DNA from: Candidatus Woesearchaeota archaeon UBA153
GTDB taxonomy: Archaea; Nanobdellota; Nanobdellia; Woesearchaeales; UBA525
Assembly: GCA_002503705.1 (NCBI GenBank)
Contig: DASH01000036.1
Span: forward strand, 1 to 42,420
Direction: 5' to 3'
Length of the DNA: 42,420 nt
Below are positions 7,312 through 13,272 of this stretch, one piece after another. The notes under the pieces were generated by a model. The model did no database searches. It had not been told where the DNA came from and saw only the letters and a list, made by a program, of their open reading frames with translations. The position numbers and the translations under genes were made by a program. How positions within the stretch are numbered: the first letter of the stretch is position 1; each line of letters begins with the position of its first letter.

Positions 7312-7638
7312 ATGGCCGCCCGCGTCAAGCATCACGGTTTCGCGCATTTCGTCTTGGCGGTCGTCTTGTTCTTGATCGCCGTCGTCGTCTTCGGCGGCTG
7401 GGTGGAAGGTCCCGTGACGAGCGGGTTGTTCCTCGGCGTGAAAGTGTACGGTTTCACGTCGAGCGCGGCGGCGGGCGACTTGCAGGGCGTGAGCCTCGCG
7501 GGCGCGACGATCTTGCAGCTCGCCGTCATCTTCTTCATCAACCTCATCATCTACTACGCGATCTCGTCGGTGTTGATCTTCGTATTCAACCTCGTGTTCG
7601 GCGAGAGAGTTGAGAAGAGAACTGATGGACGAAAGTAA
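7312..7638 (+). CDS. Small membrane protein, two or three helices
   Basis: The 108-residue protein has hydrophobic segments at about 12-30 (FAHFVLAVVLFLIAVVVFGG) and 66-95 (ILQLAVIFFINLIIYYAISS continuing VLIFVFNLVF), separated by a glycine/alanine-rich loop, and a charged C-terminus. No family is recognised. It follows radB by seven bases and is probably co-transcribed with it. ATG 7312 has no visible binding site; GTG 7267, inside radB, has GAGG about seven bases upstream and would add 15 residues, so the start is uncertain. Confidence 0.65.
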   Translation: MAARVKHHGFAHFVLAVVLFLIAVVVFGGWVEGPVTSGLFLGVKVYGFTSSAAAGDLQGVSLAGATILQLAVIFFINLIIYYAISSVLIFVFNLVFGERVEKRTDGRK

Positions 7639-7645
7639 TATAAAT
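7636..7645 (+). promoter_or_regulatory. TATA-box promoter of the EF-hand protein gene
   Basis: TAATATAAAT is centred 27 bases upstream of ATG 7668, predicting a leaderless mRNA. Confidence 0.65.
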
Positions 7646-7667
7646 CTCGCGCAAGTACCCTTCTCGA

Positions 7668-8087
7668 ATGACAGATACTCTCGAGAACAAGATGGAGAAG
7701 GAGTCCTCCCGAGAGTATGCCTCATCTATCGCGACAGCCGTTTGCTATTGTATCGGAGCGGTCGTGTTAGCATATGCTCTCAACACATTCAACATCGACG
7801 CTCGGAAGCATCGTCAATCGATGAACGCCCAGTTCCAGACGTTCGTCGATACAAATAAGAACGGAACGTTCGAGACTGAAGAAGTGACCGAAGCCGCTCG
7901 CAAGCTCGGCTATACAGAACCTGTTGCTTGCGGAACACGGATGGAACTCGGCTTCCATTCGTATGAACAGAGCGTCAGGTTCAATCAAGAACGCTATACG
8001 CTCGTCGTTCCAGACCACATTTTCACGATCTATCAAGAAGCCGAAAAAGCGCGCGCGGAGCGCGACAACTGGGATTACATCAACTAA
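7668..8087 (+). CDS. Membrane-anchored protein with one EF-hand-like loop
   Basis: The 139-residue protein has a hydrophilic N-terminus, one membrane helix (about 18-39) and a soluble domain. Residues 61-72 read DTNKNGTFETEE, matching the EF-hand loop: Asp at 1, Asn at 3 and 5, Gly at 6, hydrophobic at 8 and Glu at 12. The flanks (AQFQTFV before, VTEAARKLG after) could be the two helices. A single loop may bind calcium weakly or by dimerisation. With a basic segment (ARKHRQ) just after the helix, orientation is unclear. ATG 7668 is one base from the predicted transcription start. A strong structured element begins 14 bases after the stop. Confidence 0.7.
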   Translation: MTDTLENKMEKESSREYASSIATAVCYCIGAVVLAYALNTFNIDARKHRQSMNAQFQTFVDTNKNGTFETEEVTEAARKLGYTEPVACGTRMELGFHSYEQSVRFNQERYTLVVPDHIFTIYQEAEKARAERDNWDYIN

Positions 8088-8101
8088 TTCTCGTGACGAC
8101 G

Positions 8102-8227
8102 CATCGCTACCGGCTGCTCGCCTCATCGTTGTTTTCTCGTTGCGGCGCGCCACCCCGGAGGGGGCAAGTCCCCCGGCGCTCTCCGCAGTTCTTCTCGAGA
8201 AAGGCTCGCCTGAGGCCGGTAGCGATG
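8102..8227 (+). ncRNA. Structured RNA family X, copy 1 (126 bp)
   Basis: A 13-bp perfect inverted repeat, CATCGCTACCGGC (8102-8114) with GCCGGTAGCGATG (8215-8227), closes the element. Inside is a GGGGG-CAAGT-CCCCC hairpin held in a GCGCC/GGCGC-type stem. A 127-bp element at 23985-24111 has the same plan in the opposite genomic orientation: the inner core matches (CTTGCCCCC versus CCTGCCCCC, CGGGG, GCGA/GCGAA near the end), while the closing stem has a different sequence but still pairs. Read on this strand, both copies lie 14-28 bases after a stop codon, so they could be 3' UTR elements; the transcribed strand is not proven. Confidence 0.6.
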
Positions 8228-8313
8228 AAGAAAAGAGAAAGAAGGAGTGAGAAGAAATTCAACGAGAATGAGAAGAAAAAAGATTTCTTGAAAGACGTTT
8301 TCCGTTCTCGACT

Positions 8314-8919
8314 TTACTCGCTCGTGAAGTCGTCGATGGTGAACGGGGGCGCTTGGCCCTTGTTGAGCAAGCCTTTCTCCTCCATGATGCCTTTCGTCAA
8401 GAGGTAGAAGACGAGCCCGAGGCTCTTCTTGCCCTTATTGTTGCACGGCACGACCAAGTCGATGCAGTTCGCCTGGTTGTTCGTGTCGCAGAACGCGACG
8501 ATGGGGATGCCGACTTTCATCGCGTCCGCGATCGCGTTCCGGTCCGGCCACGGGTCGGCGACGACGACGAGCTTGGCCTCGGTGAAGCCCTTCAGTTGCG
8601 TGTTCGTCAGGATGCCGGGCGGGTAGCGGCCGGCGAAGTGCTTGATGCCTAAGAGTTCGGCCATCTTCTTCACGCCTTTCCACCCGTTCTCGCGGCGCGA
8701 GAAGAAGAGGAGGTCGTCCGGGTTGTACCGGCTCAGGAATTTCGTGGCGATGCGGATGCGCTTGTCGATCTCTTCGATGTTCAAGACGCTCAACCCGTCG
8801 GGTCGCGTCTTGTAGATGAAGTCTTTCATGTACTTCGTCTTGAATTTCGTGCCGATGTGGATGCCGCTCTTCAGGTAGTCTTCGTTCGACACTAACAGGT
8901 TCGCCGTCTCATCGCCCAT
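8314..8919 (-). CDS. rps2: Small-subunit ribosomal protein uS2
   Basis: The 201-residue protein has the uS2 signatures: YLKSGIHIGTKFKTKYM near the N-terminus, the family segment GRYPPGILTN and KLVVVADPWPDRNAIADAM, then VGIPIVAFCDTNN and NKGKKSLGLVFYLL. Length is normal for archaeal uS2. The protein binds 16S rRNA in the 30S body-head hinge region. The start is supported by AAGGTGA about six bases upstream. The gene has its own promoter and an unusually structured leader of about 115 bases and is not in a visible ribosomal operon. Confidence 0.97.
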   Translation of the reverse strand: MGDETANLLVSNEDYLKSGIHIGTKFKTKYMKDFIYKTRPDGLSVLNIEEIDKRIRIATKFLSRYNPDDLLFFSRRENGWKGVKKMAELLGIKHFAGRYPPGILTNTQLKGFTEAKLVVVADPWPDRNAIADAMKVGIPIVAFCDTNNQANCIDLVVPCNNKGKKSLGLVFYLLTKGIMEEKGLLNKGQAPPFTIDDFTSE

Positions 8920-9036
8920 AGTTTCACCTTCTGTTCAGGGAAAATCGTGAGAATTCACGCTTTTCCGCAGCTATTCTCACCCGCTACGCTCCAGGCGGAG
9001 CGCCTCCCAACATCCGAGGGAGACAAGGGTAATAGC
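8920..9036 (-). promoter_or_regulatory. Structured 5' leader of rps2 with two mutually exclusive foldings
   Basis: The predicted transcript begins with a three-way junction: closing stem GCUAUU/AAUAGC (9031-9036 with 8970-8975), a CUCCC/GGGAG hairpin and a CGCUCC-GCCU-GGAGCG hairpin. The 3' strand of the closing stem overlaps GUGAGAAU (8973-8980), which is perfectly complementary to AUUCUCAC at 8947-8954, nearer the start codon. The two pairings cannot coexist. This is the layout of a regulatory leader, for instance autoregulation by the ribosomal protein, but no ligand is shown. Confidence 0.5.
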
Positions 9037-9054
9037 GTGCTGGAACCGGGCGGT

Positions 9055-9065
9055 GCTTAAAAACC
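9055..9065 (-). promoter_or_regulatory. TATA-box promoter of rps2
   Basis: On the minus strand the box reads GGTTTTTAAGC; its spacing predicts transcription start near 9034-9036, the first base of the structured leader. Confidence 0.55.
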
Positions 9066-9147
9066 TTTTGGGGCGAGAAAAGAGGAAAATATTACAATAT
9101 GGAAAATAAATGTTTTGCCGACGAAGAACAACCTCTTAACAGAGAAC

Positions 9148-9924
9148 TCAAAGATTTGCTTGCAGCAGCGTTTCCTCAAAGCGCCGTTTCTGCGTCTCGC
9201 GCTGACGGATCTCCGTCGACGTCGGAGCGATAGGAAGAAGACCTTTCGATTGCTGATAAGCATGCAACGCGGAAAGAAACCTCTCATTCGGACAATAACA
9301 ATAGAAGGGATCGGCGCCGTGTTGGCGAAGGTAACGTTCAAAAGCTGAGAACTTCAATGGTCGGGCTGATGGAGCGTATCTTTTTCCATCCCATGCCCAA
9401 TCGGTGACATCATCTGTGAAGCGAACCCACTCGAGATTGAGACGTCGGAACGGTATCTTGGACCAGATGGCGAGTTGCGGGAGCTCGTAGCCACCAGTAT
9501 AGTCGAGCGCGGGGACGCGTGAGGCGAAATAGTCACCGTAGGCTTTCGTGAGGCTCCGCTCGTCAGATGGGCCGCGACCGTGAAATTCGCGATAGAGTTC
9601 TCGTTCGACGTGCGCGCGGTCGACGATGAACGCCTTATCGGACGGGAGGAGTTCGAACGAGAGGAGCGCGACATACGATTCACGACAGATGTCATGGAAC
9701 AGGTAACGCCAGACATCAGGGAAGCGAGGGTGCGAAAGCCATGAGCTCGGCGTCGGCTCAAGGAGAGCTTCGATAACACCATCATGAGCGGTCTCCGGCA
9801 ACCCTTGCGCGCGACCGAGGCGAACGAAACGACGCCTCGGAAGTAACCCTTTCTTCCCGTAGACGATTCCCGTCCGCATCGACCGAATCGCTTCAAGATT
9901 GGTGTAATGATACGCGGTGACCAT
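9148..9924 (-). CDS. Hypothetical 258-aa protein with an N-terminal YHYTNLEAI motif
   Basis: There is no secure assignment. The opening YHYTNLEAIRSM, followed by a Gly and basic residues, resembles the start of ADP-ribosyltransferase-like and related folds (His-Tyr-Thr followed by a helix), but the remaining signature residues were not found, so this is only a hint. The protein is soluble, rich in aromatic residues (WLSHPRFPDVWRYLFHDI, WVRFTDDVTDWAWDG), with a basic C-terminus. The mRNA is predicted leaderless. It is a single-gene unit. Confidence 0.75.
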   Translation of the reverse strand: MVTAYHYTNLEAIRSMRTGIVYGKKGLLPRRRFVRLGRAQGLPETAHDGVIEALLEPTPSSWLSHPRFPDVWRYLFHDICRESYVALLSFELLPSDKAFIVDRAHVERELYREFHGRGPSDERSLTKAYGDYFASRVPALDYTGGYELPQLAIWSKIPFRRLNLEWVRFTDDVTDWAWDGKRYAPSARPLKFSAFERYLRQHGADPFYCYCPNERFLSALHAYQQSKGLLPIAPTSTEIRQRETQKRRFEETLLQANL

Positions 9925-9947
9925 GAGTCGTACAGGAATACCGGGAG

Positions 9948-9957
9948 ATTTATAAAT
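9948..9957 (-). promoter_or_regulatory. TATA-box promoter of the 258-aa gene
   Basis: The palindromic ATTTATAAAT is centred 28 bases upstream of ATG 9924 on the minus strand, predicting a leaderless mRNA. Confidence 0.6.
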
Positions 9958-10021
9958 GTTATCACTTAATGGGAGTAATATATTAGAGATACATCTTGAT
10001 TTTTTACAATACTGTAAAGAA

Positions 10022-10549
10022 TTATTTTCTCGTCGGAAACCGTCCGACCGCTTCGTACACCGGCCCGTCCGGCGTCAGCGTGCTCTTGAACAGCACGAAC
10101 CCTTCGACGTGCCAGGAGACTTCCAAACGTTCGGAGGCCAACGCGTGGACGACGTCTTTCTCCACGAGCGTCAACGCTTCGAACCGCGCGAGCGTCACGT
10201 GCGGCGCGTACGCTCGCGGATCGTGCAGCGCGAACGGACGCACGGCTCGTTCGACATTGCGTTGCAATTGCGCCAAGTCTTTCGTCAACTTCACGCCGAG
10301 CCACAAAACGTGCGGGAACGAACCGTACTTCGTCGACGTCAACCGGAACGAGGAGAACGGGACTTCCTCGAGCGCCGCTTTGACCTTGTGCAGTTTGGCT
10401 TCTTGCACCTCGCCGAGGTACTTCAACGTCACGTGCACGTTCTCCGGGCTCACGAACCGCAACGACGAACAATCGCGCAACGACGTCATACTCTCTCGTA
10501 AAGACTCTCGAAGCTCGTCAGAGATCTCGACCGCGACGAACAAGCGCAT
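10022..10549 (-). CDS. thpR: RNA 2',3'-cyclic phosphodiesterase (LigT/ThpR)
   Basis: The 175-residue protein starts MRLFVAVEISDEL, typical of the 2H phosphoesterase ThpR family. The two catalytic His-x-Thr motifs are HVTLKYLG in the first half and HVTLARF in the second. The family hydrolyses RNA 2',3'-cyclic phosphates to 2'-phosphates and can join tRNA halves in vitro. ATG 10549 is preferred to an upstream start at 10576 because GGAGGGA lies six bases before it. The structured RNA at 10608-10744 lies just upstream on the same strand. A T-rich tract follows the stop. Confidence 0.93.
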   Translation of the reverse strand: MRLFVAVEISDELRESLRESMTSLRDCSSLRFVSPENVHVTLKYLGEVQEAKLHKVKAALEEVPFSSFRLTSTKYGSFPHVLWLGVKLTKDLAQLQRNVERAVRPFALHDPRAYAPHVTLARFEALTLVEKDVVHALASERLEVSWHVEGFVLFKSTLTPDGPVYEAVGRFPTRK

Positions 10550-10607
10550 GATTTCCCTCCGAGGACGAACGCGCAACGACTGTGGGCCGCGTTCAGAACG
10601 CAGCCGC

Positions 10608-10744
10608 GCCGGCGCGGCACGGATTTTCTCGTTCTCGTCCGTCGTGATTTCCTTATACCGCGTCTTCGTTCCGTACGTCGTTACTCGTTCTTGACTTTAA
10701 CTATGAGTTTTTGCCGCGCCAGCCTCCAACCCGTCTCACGACGG
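10608..10744 (-). ncRNA. Structured RNA family A, copy 2
   Basis: On the minus strand it begins CCGTC-GTGA-GACGG (10744-10731), followed by GCTGGCGCGGC (10723-10713), a loop of about 94 bases, and GCCGCGCCGGC (10618-10608). It matches the RNA at 6358-6507 in the GNRA hairpin, long stem, CAAAA and CATAGT after the stem, and GACGAGAAC and CCGTG before its return. Loop lengths differ, as expected for a structured RNA and not a recent duplication. It starts about 70 bases after the TRAM gene's stop and ends upstream of thpR. The 70 bases at 10745-10814 hold nothing recognisable. Confidence 0.6.
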
Positions 10745-10814
10745 ACTCGCATTCGCTGACAGCGAACAAACAATCTGTTGAGAAGCGGTAAAAAGTGTTT
10801 GTGATTAAAAGGTT

Positions 10815-11189
10815 TTACTCTTTCGGTTCTTCAGTCGCCGGAGCTTCCTCGCCGAACTCCTCGCTGTCGAGCTCTTCATGCGCTTCGAAGTTCGCGTGCG
10901 GGTCCTCCCGCTTCTGCTCGACGCGCTGCGGCGCGACCGAAGGCTTCATCGTCGCCTCGCCGACCTTCTCGGCGAAACCGACCTTCGCGAGCACTTTCGT
11001 CACGCGAATCCTGATTTCGTCGCCCGCCTTCGTGTTCGGCACGAAGAGGACGAACCCGTCCTTGCGCGCGATACCGTCGCCTTTCTCCCCGACGGCCTCG
11101 ACGCGAACGTCCAACTCCTCGCCTTCCCGCACCGGGGGGGCTCGTTGCTGTCCGCCAAAACGGTTTCCGCCACGATCTCCACCATACAT
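10815..11189 (-). CDS. TRAM-domain RNA-binding protein
   Basis: The 124-residue protein has a Gly/Arg-rich N-terminus (MYGGDRGGNRFGGQQRAPPV), a TRAM domain at about 20-80 (GEELDVRVEAVGEKGDGIAR, FVLFVPNTKAGDEIRIRVTK) and an acidic, disordered tail. Small stand-alone TRAM proteins of archaea bind structured RNA and have been linked to RNA chaperoning. The RGG-like N-terminus is consistent. ATG 11189 is preferred to GTG 11201, which coincides with the GGTGA binding site. The leader of about 48 bases contains a GC-rich hairpin (GGGAGCGG with CCGCGTTCCC). This is a candidate partner for the structured RNAs of this window; that is inference. Confidence 0.88.
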   Translation of the reverse strand: MYGGDRGGNRFGGQQRAPPVREGEELDVRVEAVGEKGDGIARKDGFVLFVPNTKAGDEIRIRVTKVLAKVGFAEKVGEATMKPSVAPQRVEQKREDPHANFEAHEELDSEEFGEEAPATEEPKE

Positions 11190-11258
11190 AGCCTGTTTCA
11201 CCTACAATATTCCCGGGAACGCGGACCGCTCCCGACTACAGCCCAGAAAGACGGGCGG

Positions 11259-11268
11259 GTTTTAAAAG
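11259..11268 (-). promoter_or_regulatory. TATA-box promoter of the TRAM gene
   Basis: On the minus strand the box reads CTTTTAAAAC; transcription start is predicted at about 11238. Confidence 0.5.
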
Positions 11269-11316
11269 TTAGTGAAAGGGAGGTATCGATGAGTGGAATG
11301 GTCCTTTGCCGAGGGG

Positions 11317-11427
11317 TCATTCGAAGGCGGGGGCGAAGTTGCCGACGTTGCCGCCGAGGACGCACCTGTCGCCGGCGGCGTAGACGCCGAAAGCACGCGC
11401 CTGTGTAGCCCTGCCACCGTTCAATCT
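11317..11427 (-). pseudogene. Fragment related to the C-terminus of the 273-aa protein
   Basis: An open stretch of 36 codons between two stops encodes RAFGVYAAGDRCVLGGNVGN followed by FAPAFE and a stop. It matches the end of the neighbouring 273-residue protein (RAFGVLAIGGGCYLSGGSVG, then NFAPAFGW). There is no start codon in the segment and no homologous upstream part, so it is a remnant or a partial duplication. A TATA-like sequence (GCTATAAAATAC on the minus strand, about 11482-11493) lies upstream. Otherwise 11190-11587 holds only this fragment and the hairpin at 11538-11586. Confidence 0.65.
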
Positions 11428-11537
11428 TCACTGCCGCTTCACGACGTTCGCTCGTTGCCGAGGTACCAGCTGTCGCAGCTGTATTTTATAGCAACTCTCT
11501 GCCGTGTGTTGTTGCCCTGATGGCGGGGCGTGTGGCC

Positions 11538-11586
11538 CCTTTGTCGCCGACGGCGAGGCCTTCGCCATGCGGCAGTATGACAAAGG
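11538..11586 (-). terminator. Stem-loop directly after the 273-aa gene
   Basis: CCTTTGTC and GACAAAGG form an 8-bp perfect stem (11579-11586 with 11538-11545) enclosing a GGCGA/TCGCC hairpin. It starts two bases after the stop codon on the minus strand. There is no U run after it, so it may be a 3'-end stabiliser or processing signal and not a classical terminator. Confidence 0.5.
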
Positions 11587-11587
11587 A

Positions 11588-12409
11588 CTATTTCCGACCT
11601 TGGTTTCCTGTGGAGATTTTTCGCGCCTGCCACCCGAAGGCGGGGGCGAAGTTGCCGACGCTGCCGCCGCTGAGGTAGCACCCGCCGCCGATGGCGAGGA
11701 CGCCGAAAGCACGCGTGATATCTGGCTTGCCAAGAGCGGGCGGTTCATTCAGGCGATATACATACGCGGGAACTCCCGTCAACGCCTTGAAGACTGTGTT
11801 GACGCGCTTCACGTCGCCAGTGCCGAGCGTGGCGAAACAATAGTTGTCCGCGCCCTTCGTCTCGGTCACGAACCCGTCAGGGCCAGTGAGCATGCGATCG
11901 ACGCGCCACTCCAACGGCGTACCGGGGTTATGGACGACGACGTCCTTGCCGACGGGACGGTAGATGAGGTCGCTCCCGAGCCGCACCCAATAGTCCCTGA
12001 TTGCGTCGCCGAGCACCTTGTTGCACCCGGCGATCTCGCGCTTGAACGCGCCCTCGCGGTGCTCGTACAGCGTGTCAATCGTTCCCCAGAATAAATGGCC
12101 GTCCGGCGGAAGCAGACGAGAGCCACTCTTCTTCAACAGCCTGTAGTGCTCCTTCAGCGGCCGTTCCTTGCCGCCGTTCACGAAGCCGCGGCCGACCTCG
12201 ACGAGGTGCGGCGCGCCGCGATACTGAATGGGAGCGACGATGAACGCGACGTCATCATGATCCAGTTCAGCGATATAGAAGCCAGGAGTCTCCGGCGCGG
12301 CGAGGCGCTCCACCGCCTCGGCAGTCTTCGCTTTCGGCAAGCCGAGCGCGTTCTCAAGCCCACACAAGTGCTCCCGGACATTCTTGACCTGTTGTGCGTT
12401 CAGTTTCAT
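11588..12409 (-). CDS. Hypothetical 273-aa protein with a repeated C-terminal motif
   Basis: No family is recognised. The soluble protein begins MKLNAQQVKNVREHL, has mixed alpha/beta character (FYIAELDHDDVAFIVAPIQY, GKDVVVHNPGTPLEWRVDRM) and ends in a glycine-rich tail, RAFGVLAIGGGCYLSGGSVG then NFAPAFGW. A diverged copy of only this tail lies about 260 bp downstream. ATG 12409 is supported by GAGGAAGGTG upstream and a TATA box (12455-12464 on the minus strand) predicting a leader of about 24 bases. Single-gene unit. Confidence 0.75.
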   Translation of the reverse strand: MKLNAQQVKNVREHLCGLENALGLPKAKTAEAVERLAAPETPGFYIAELDHDDVAFIVAPIQYRGAPHLVEVGRGFVNGGKERPLKEHYRLLKKSGSRLLPPDGHLFWGTIDTLYEHREGAFKREIAGCNKVLGDAIRDYWVRLGSDLIYRPVGKDVVVHNPGTPLEWRVDRMLTGPDGFVTETKGADNYCFATLGTGDVKRVNTVFKALTGVPAYVYRLNEPPALGKPDITRAFGVLAIGGGCYLSGGSVGNFAPAFGWQARKISTGNQGRK

Positions 12410-12498
12410 GAAGACACCTTCCTCGTTAATTGTGACGGGGGAGAAGAAACGAGCGTTTAAAAATATTACTATTTTACTTACTAAAAAGTGAGAACTCT

Positions 12499-12867
12499 TC
12501 ACGACACCCATTCAACGTTCTTCATCTTCTTGAATTCCTTATCGCCGGTCAGGAACTTGACGCCGAGACGACGCGCGGTGACGTACCCGACGCAGTCGGC
12601 CATGGAGAGCGCTTTGTTCTCGTGCTTGAGCCGCGCCGCCGCGAAGACGACCTCGTCATCGATTTCGTCGACGAACGGCGAGCACTGCTCCAGCAACCGT
12701 CGCGCGGAAGCCTCTCCTTCGATGCGGAGCGCGTAAAGGCAGAGCTCGTACAGGTTCAACTTGGTGAGGTGCATCCGCGCGGCAGCGTACGGGAGGTACG
12801 CCGCGTTCTTCCGGAGGATTTCGATGACTGCGAAGGTGTCGAAGAAATACTCTCGATACTCACTCAT
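12499..12867 (-). CDS. vapC: PIN-domain ribonuclease toxin, VapC type
   Basis: The 122-residue protein has the PIN arrangement of acidic residues: D10 (FFDTFAVIEIL), E41 (NLYELCLYAL), D91 (ALSMADCVGYVTARRLG) and D109 (FLTGDKEF). VapC toxins are Mg-dependent RNases that usually cut tRNA or rRNA. The gene overlaps the antitoxin gene by eight bases (ATGAGTGA), so translation is coupled. All four acidic positions are intact, so it is predicted active. Confidence 0.92.
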   Translation of the reverse strand: MSEYREYFFDTFAVIEILRKNAAYLPYAAARMHLTKLNLYELCLYALRIEGEASARRLLEQCSPFVDEIDDEVVFAAARLKHENKALSMADCVGYVTARRLGVKFLTGDKEFKKMKNVEWVS

Positions 12868-13081
12868 GACGTCTCAACTCATCCTTGAACTGTTGTGCAG
12901 TCAGAGGGCAGTCCTTCATCGCGCCGTACAGCATCTTGAGCACCCGACGAGAGTCGTGGAGAAGCATCAGCTCGACATCCATCCCTGGCTTGATGCCTTC
13001 ATCCCGAGCGATATCTGAAGGAATGATGATTCCCATGGAATTGCCCCATTTCCGCACGCGCGCCTTGATGACTGGTTGCAT
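12860..13081 (-). CDS. vapB: AbrB-type antitoxin, VapB type
   Basis: The 73-residue protein has a SpoVT/AbrB swapped-hairpin DNA-binding domain at the N-terminus (KARVRKWGNSMGIIIPSDIA, then GIKPGMDVELML), followed by a C-terminal tail that would wrap the toxin. It neutralises VapC and represses its own promoter. ATG 13081 is leaderless: the TATA box is centred 25 bases upstream. A perfect palindrome lies between TATA box and start, the expected operator. Confidence 0.92.
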   Translation of the reverse strand: MQPVIKARVRKWGNSMGIIIPSDIARDEGIKPGMDVELMLLHDSRRVLKMLYGAMKDCPLTAQQFKDELRRHE

Positions 13082-13100
13082 AGTTATACAAAGTATAACT
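13082..13100 (-). promoter_or_regulatory. Palindromic operator of vapBC
   Basis: AGTTATAC-AAA-GTATAACT is a perfect 8-bp inverted repeat with a 3-base spacer, between the TATA box and the start codon. An AbrB-type dimer bound here would block the transcription complex. Binding is inferred. Confidence 0.7.
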
Positions 13101-13101
13101 C

Positions 13102-13110
13102 GTATAAAAA
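13102..13110 (-). promoter_or_regulatory. TATA-box promoter of vapBC
   Basis: On the minus strand TTTTTATAC directly abuts the operator and is centred about 25 bases upstream of ATG 13081. Confidence 0.65.
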
Positions 13111-13151
13111 GTTTATGAAAAAGAGGTTTTAGCGAGAGCGAACGAAACAAC

Positions 13152-13255
13152 GCTTTTCCCTGCGGCGAGAGGAACGGCGCGCGAACGGCATGACGCAACC
13201 GAGTCTTCACGCCCCCGCACCCGGCACCGAAGCCCCCGCCAAGGCAGGGAAAAGC
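13152..13255 (-). ncRNA. Stem-closed structured element after radA
   Basis: A 12-bp perfect inverted repeat, GCTTTTCCCTGC (13152-13163) with GCAGGGAAAAGC (13244-13255), encloses 80 GC-rich bases. It starts 18 bases after the radA stop on the minus strand. As in family X, CTCGCC directly precedes the second arm of the stem, but the interior is otherwise not clearly alike, so membership is not claimed. It may be a 3' UTR element or part of the spacer before vapBC. Confidence 0.4.
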
Positions 13256-13272
13256 CCGATCCGAAGCAGTTC

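Noticed and set aside
11289..11408. Short plus-strand frame with GGGAGGT before its ATG
   Set aside because: It encodes mostly Arg and Cys and lies opposite the protein-like minus-strand fragment; the binding-site match is probably chance.
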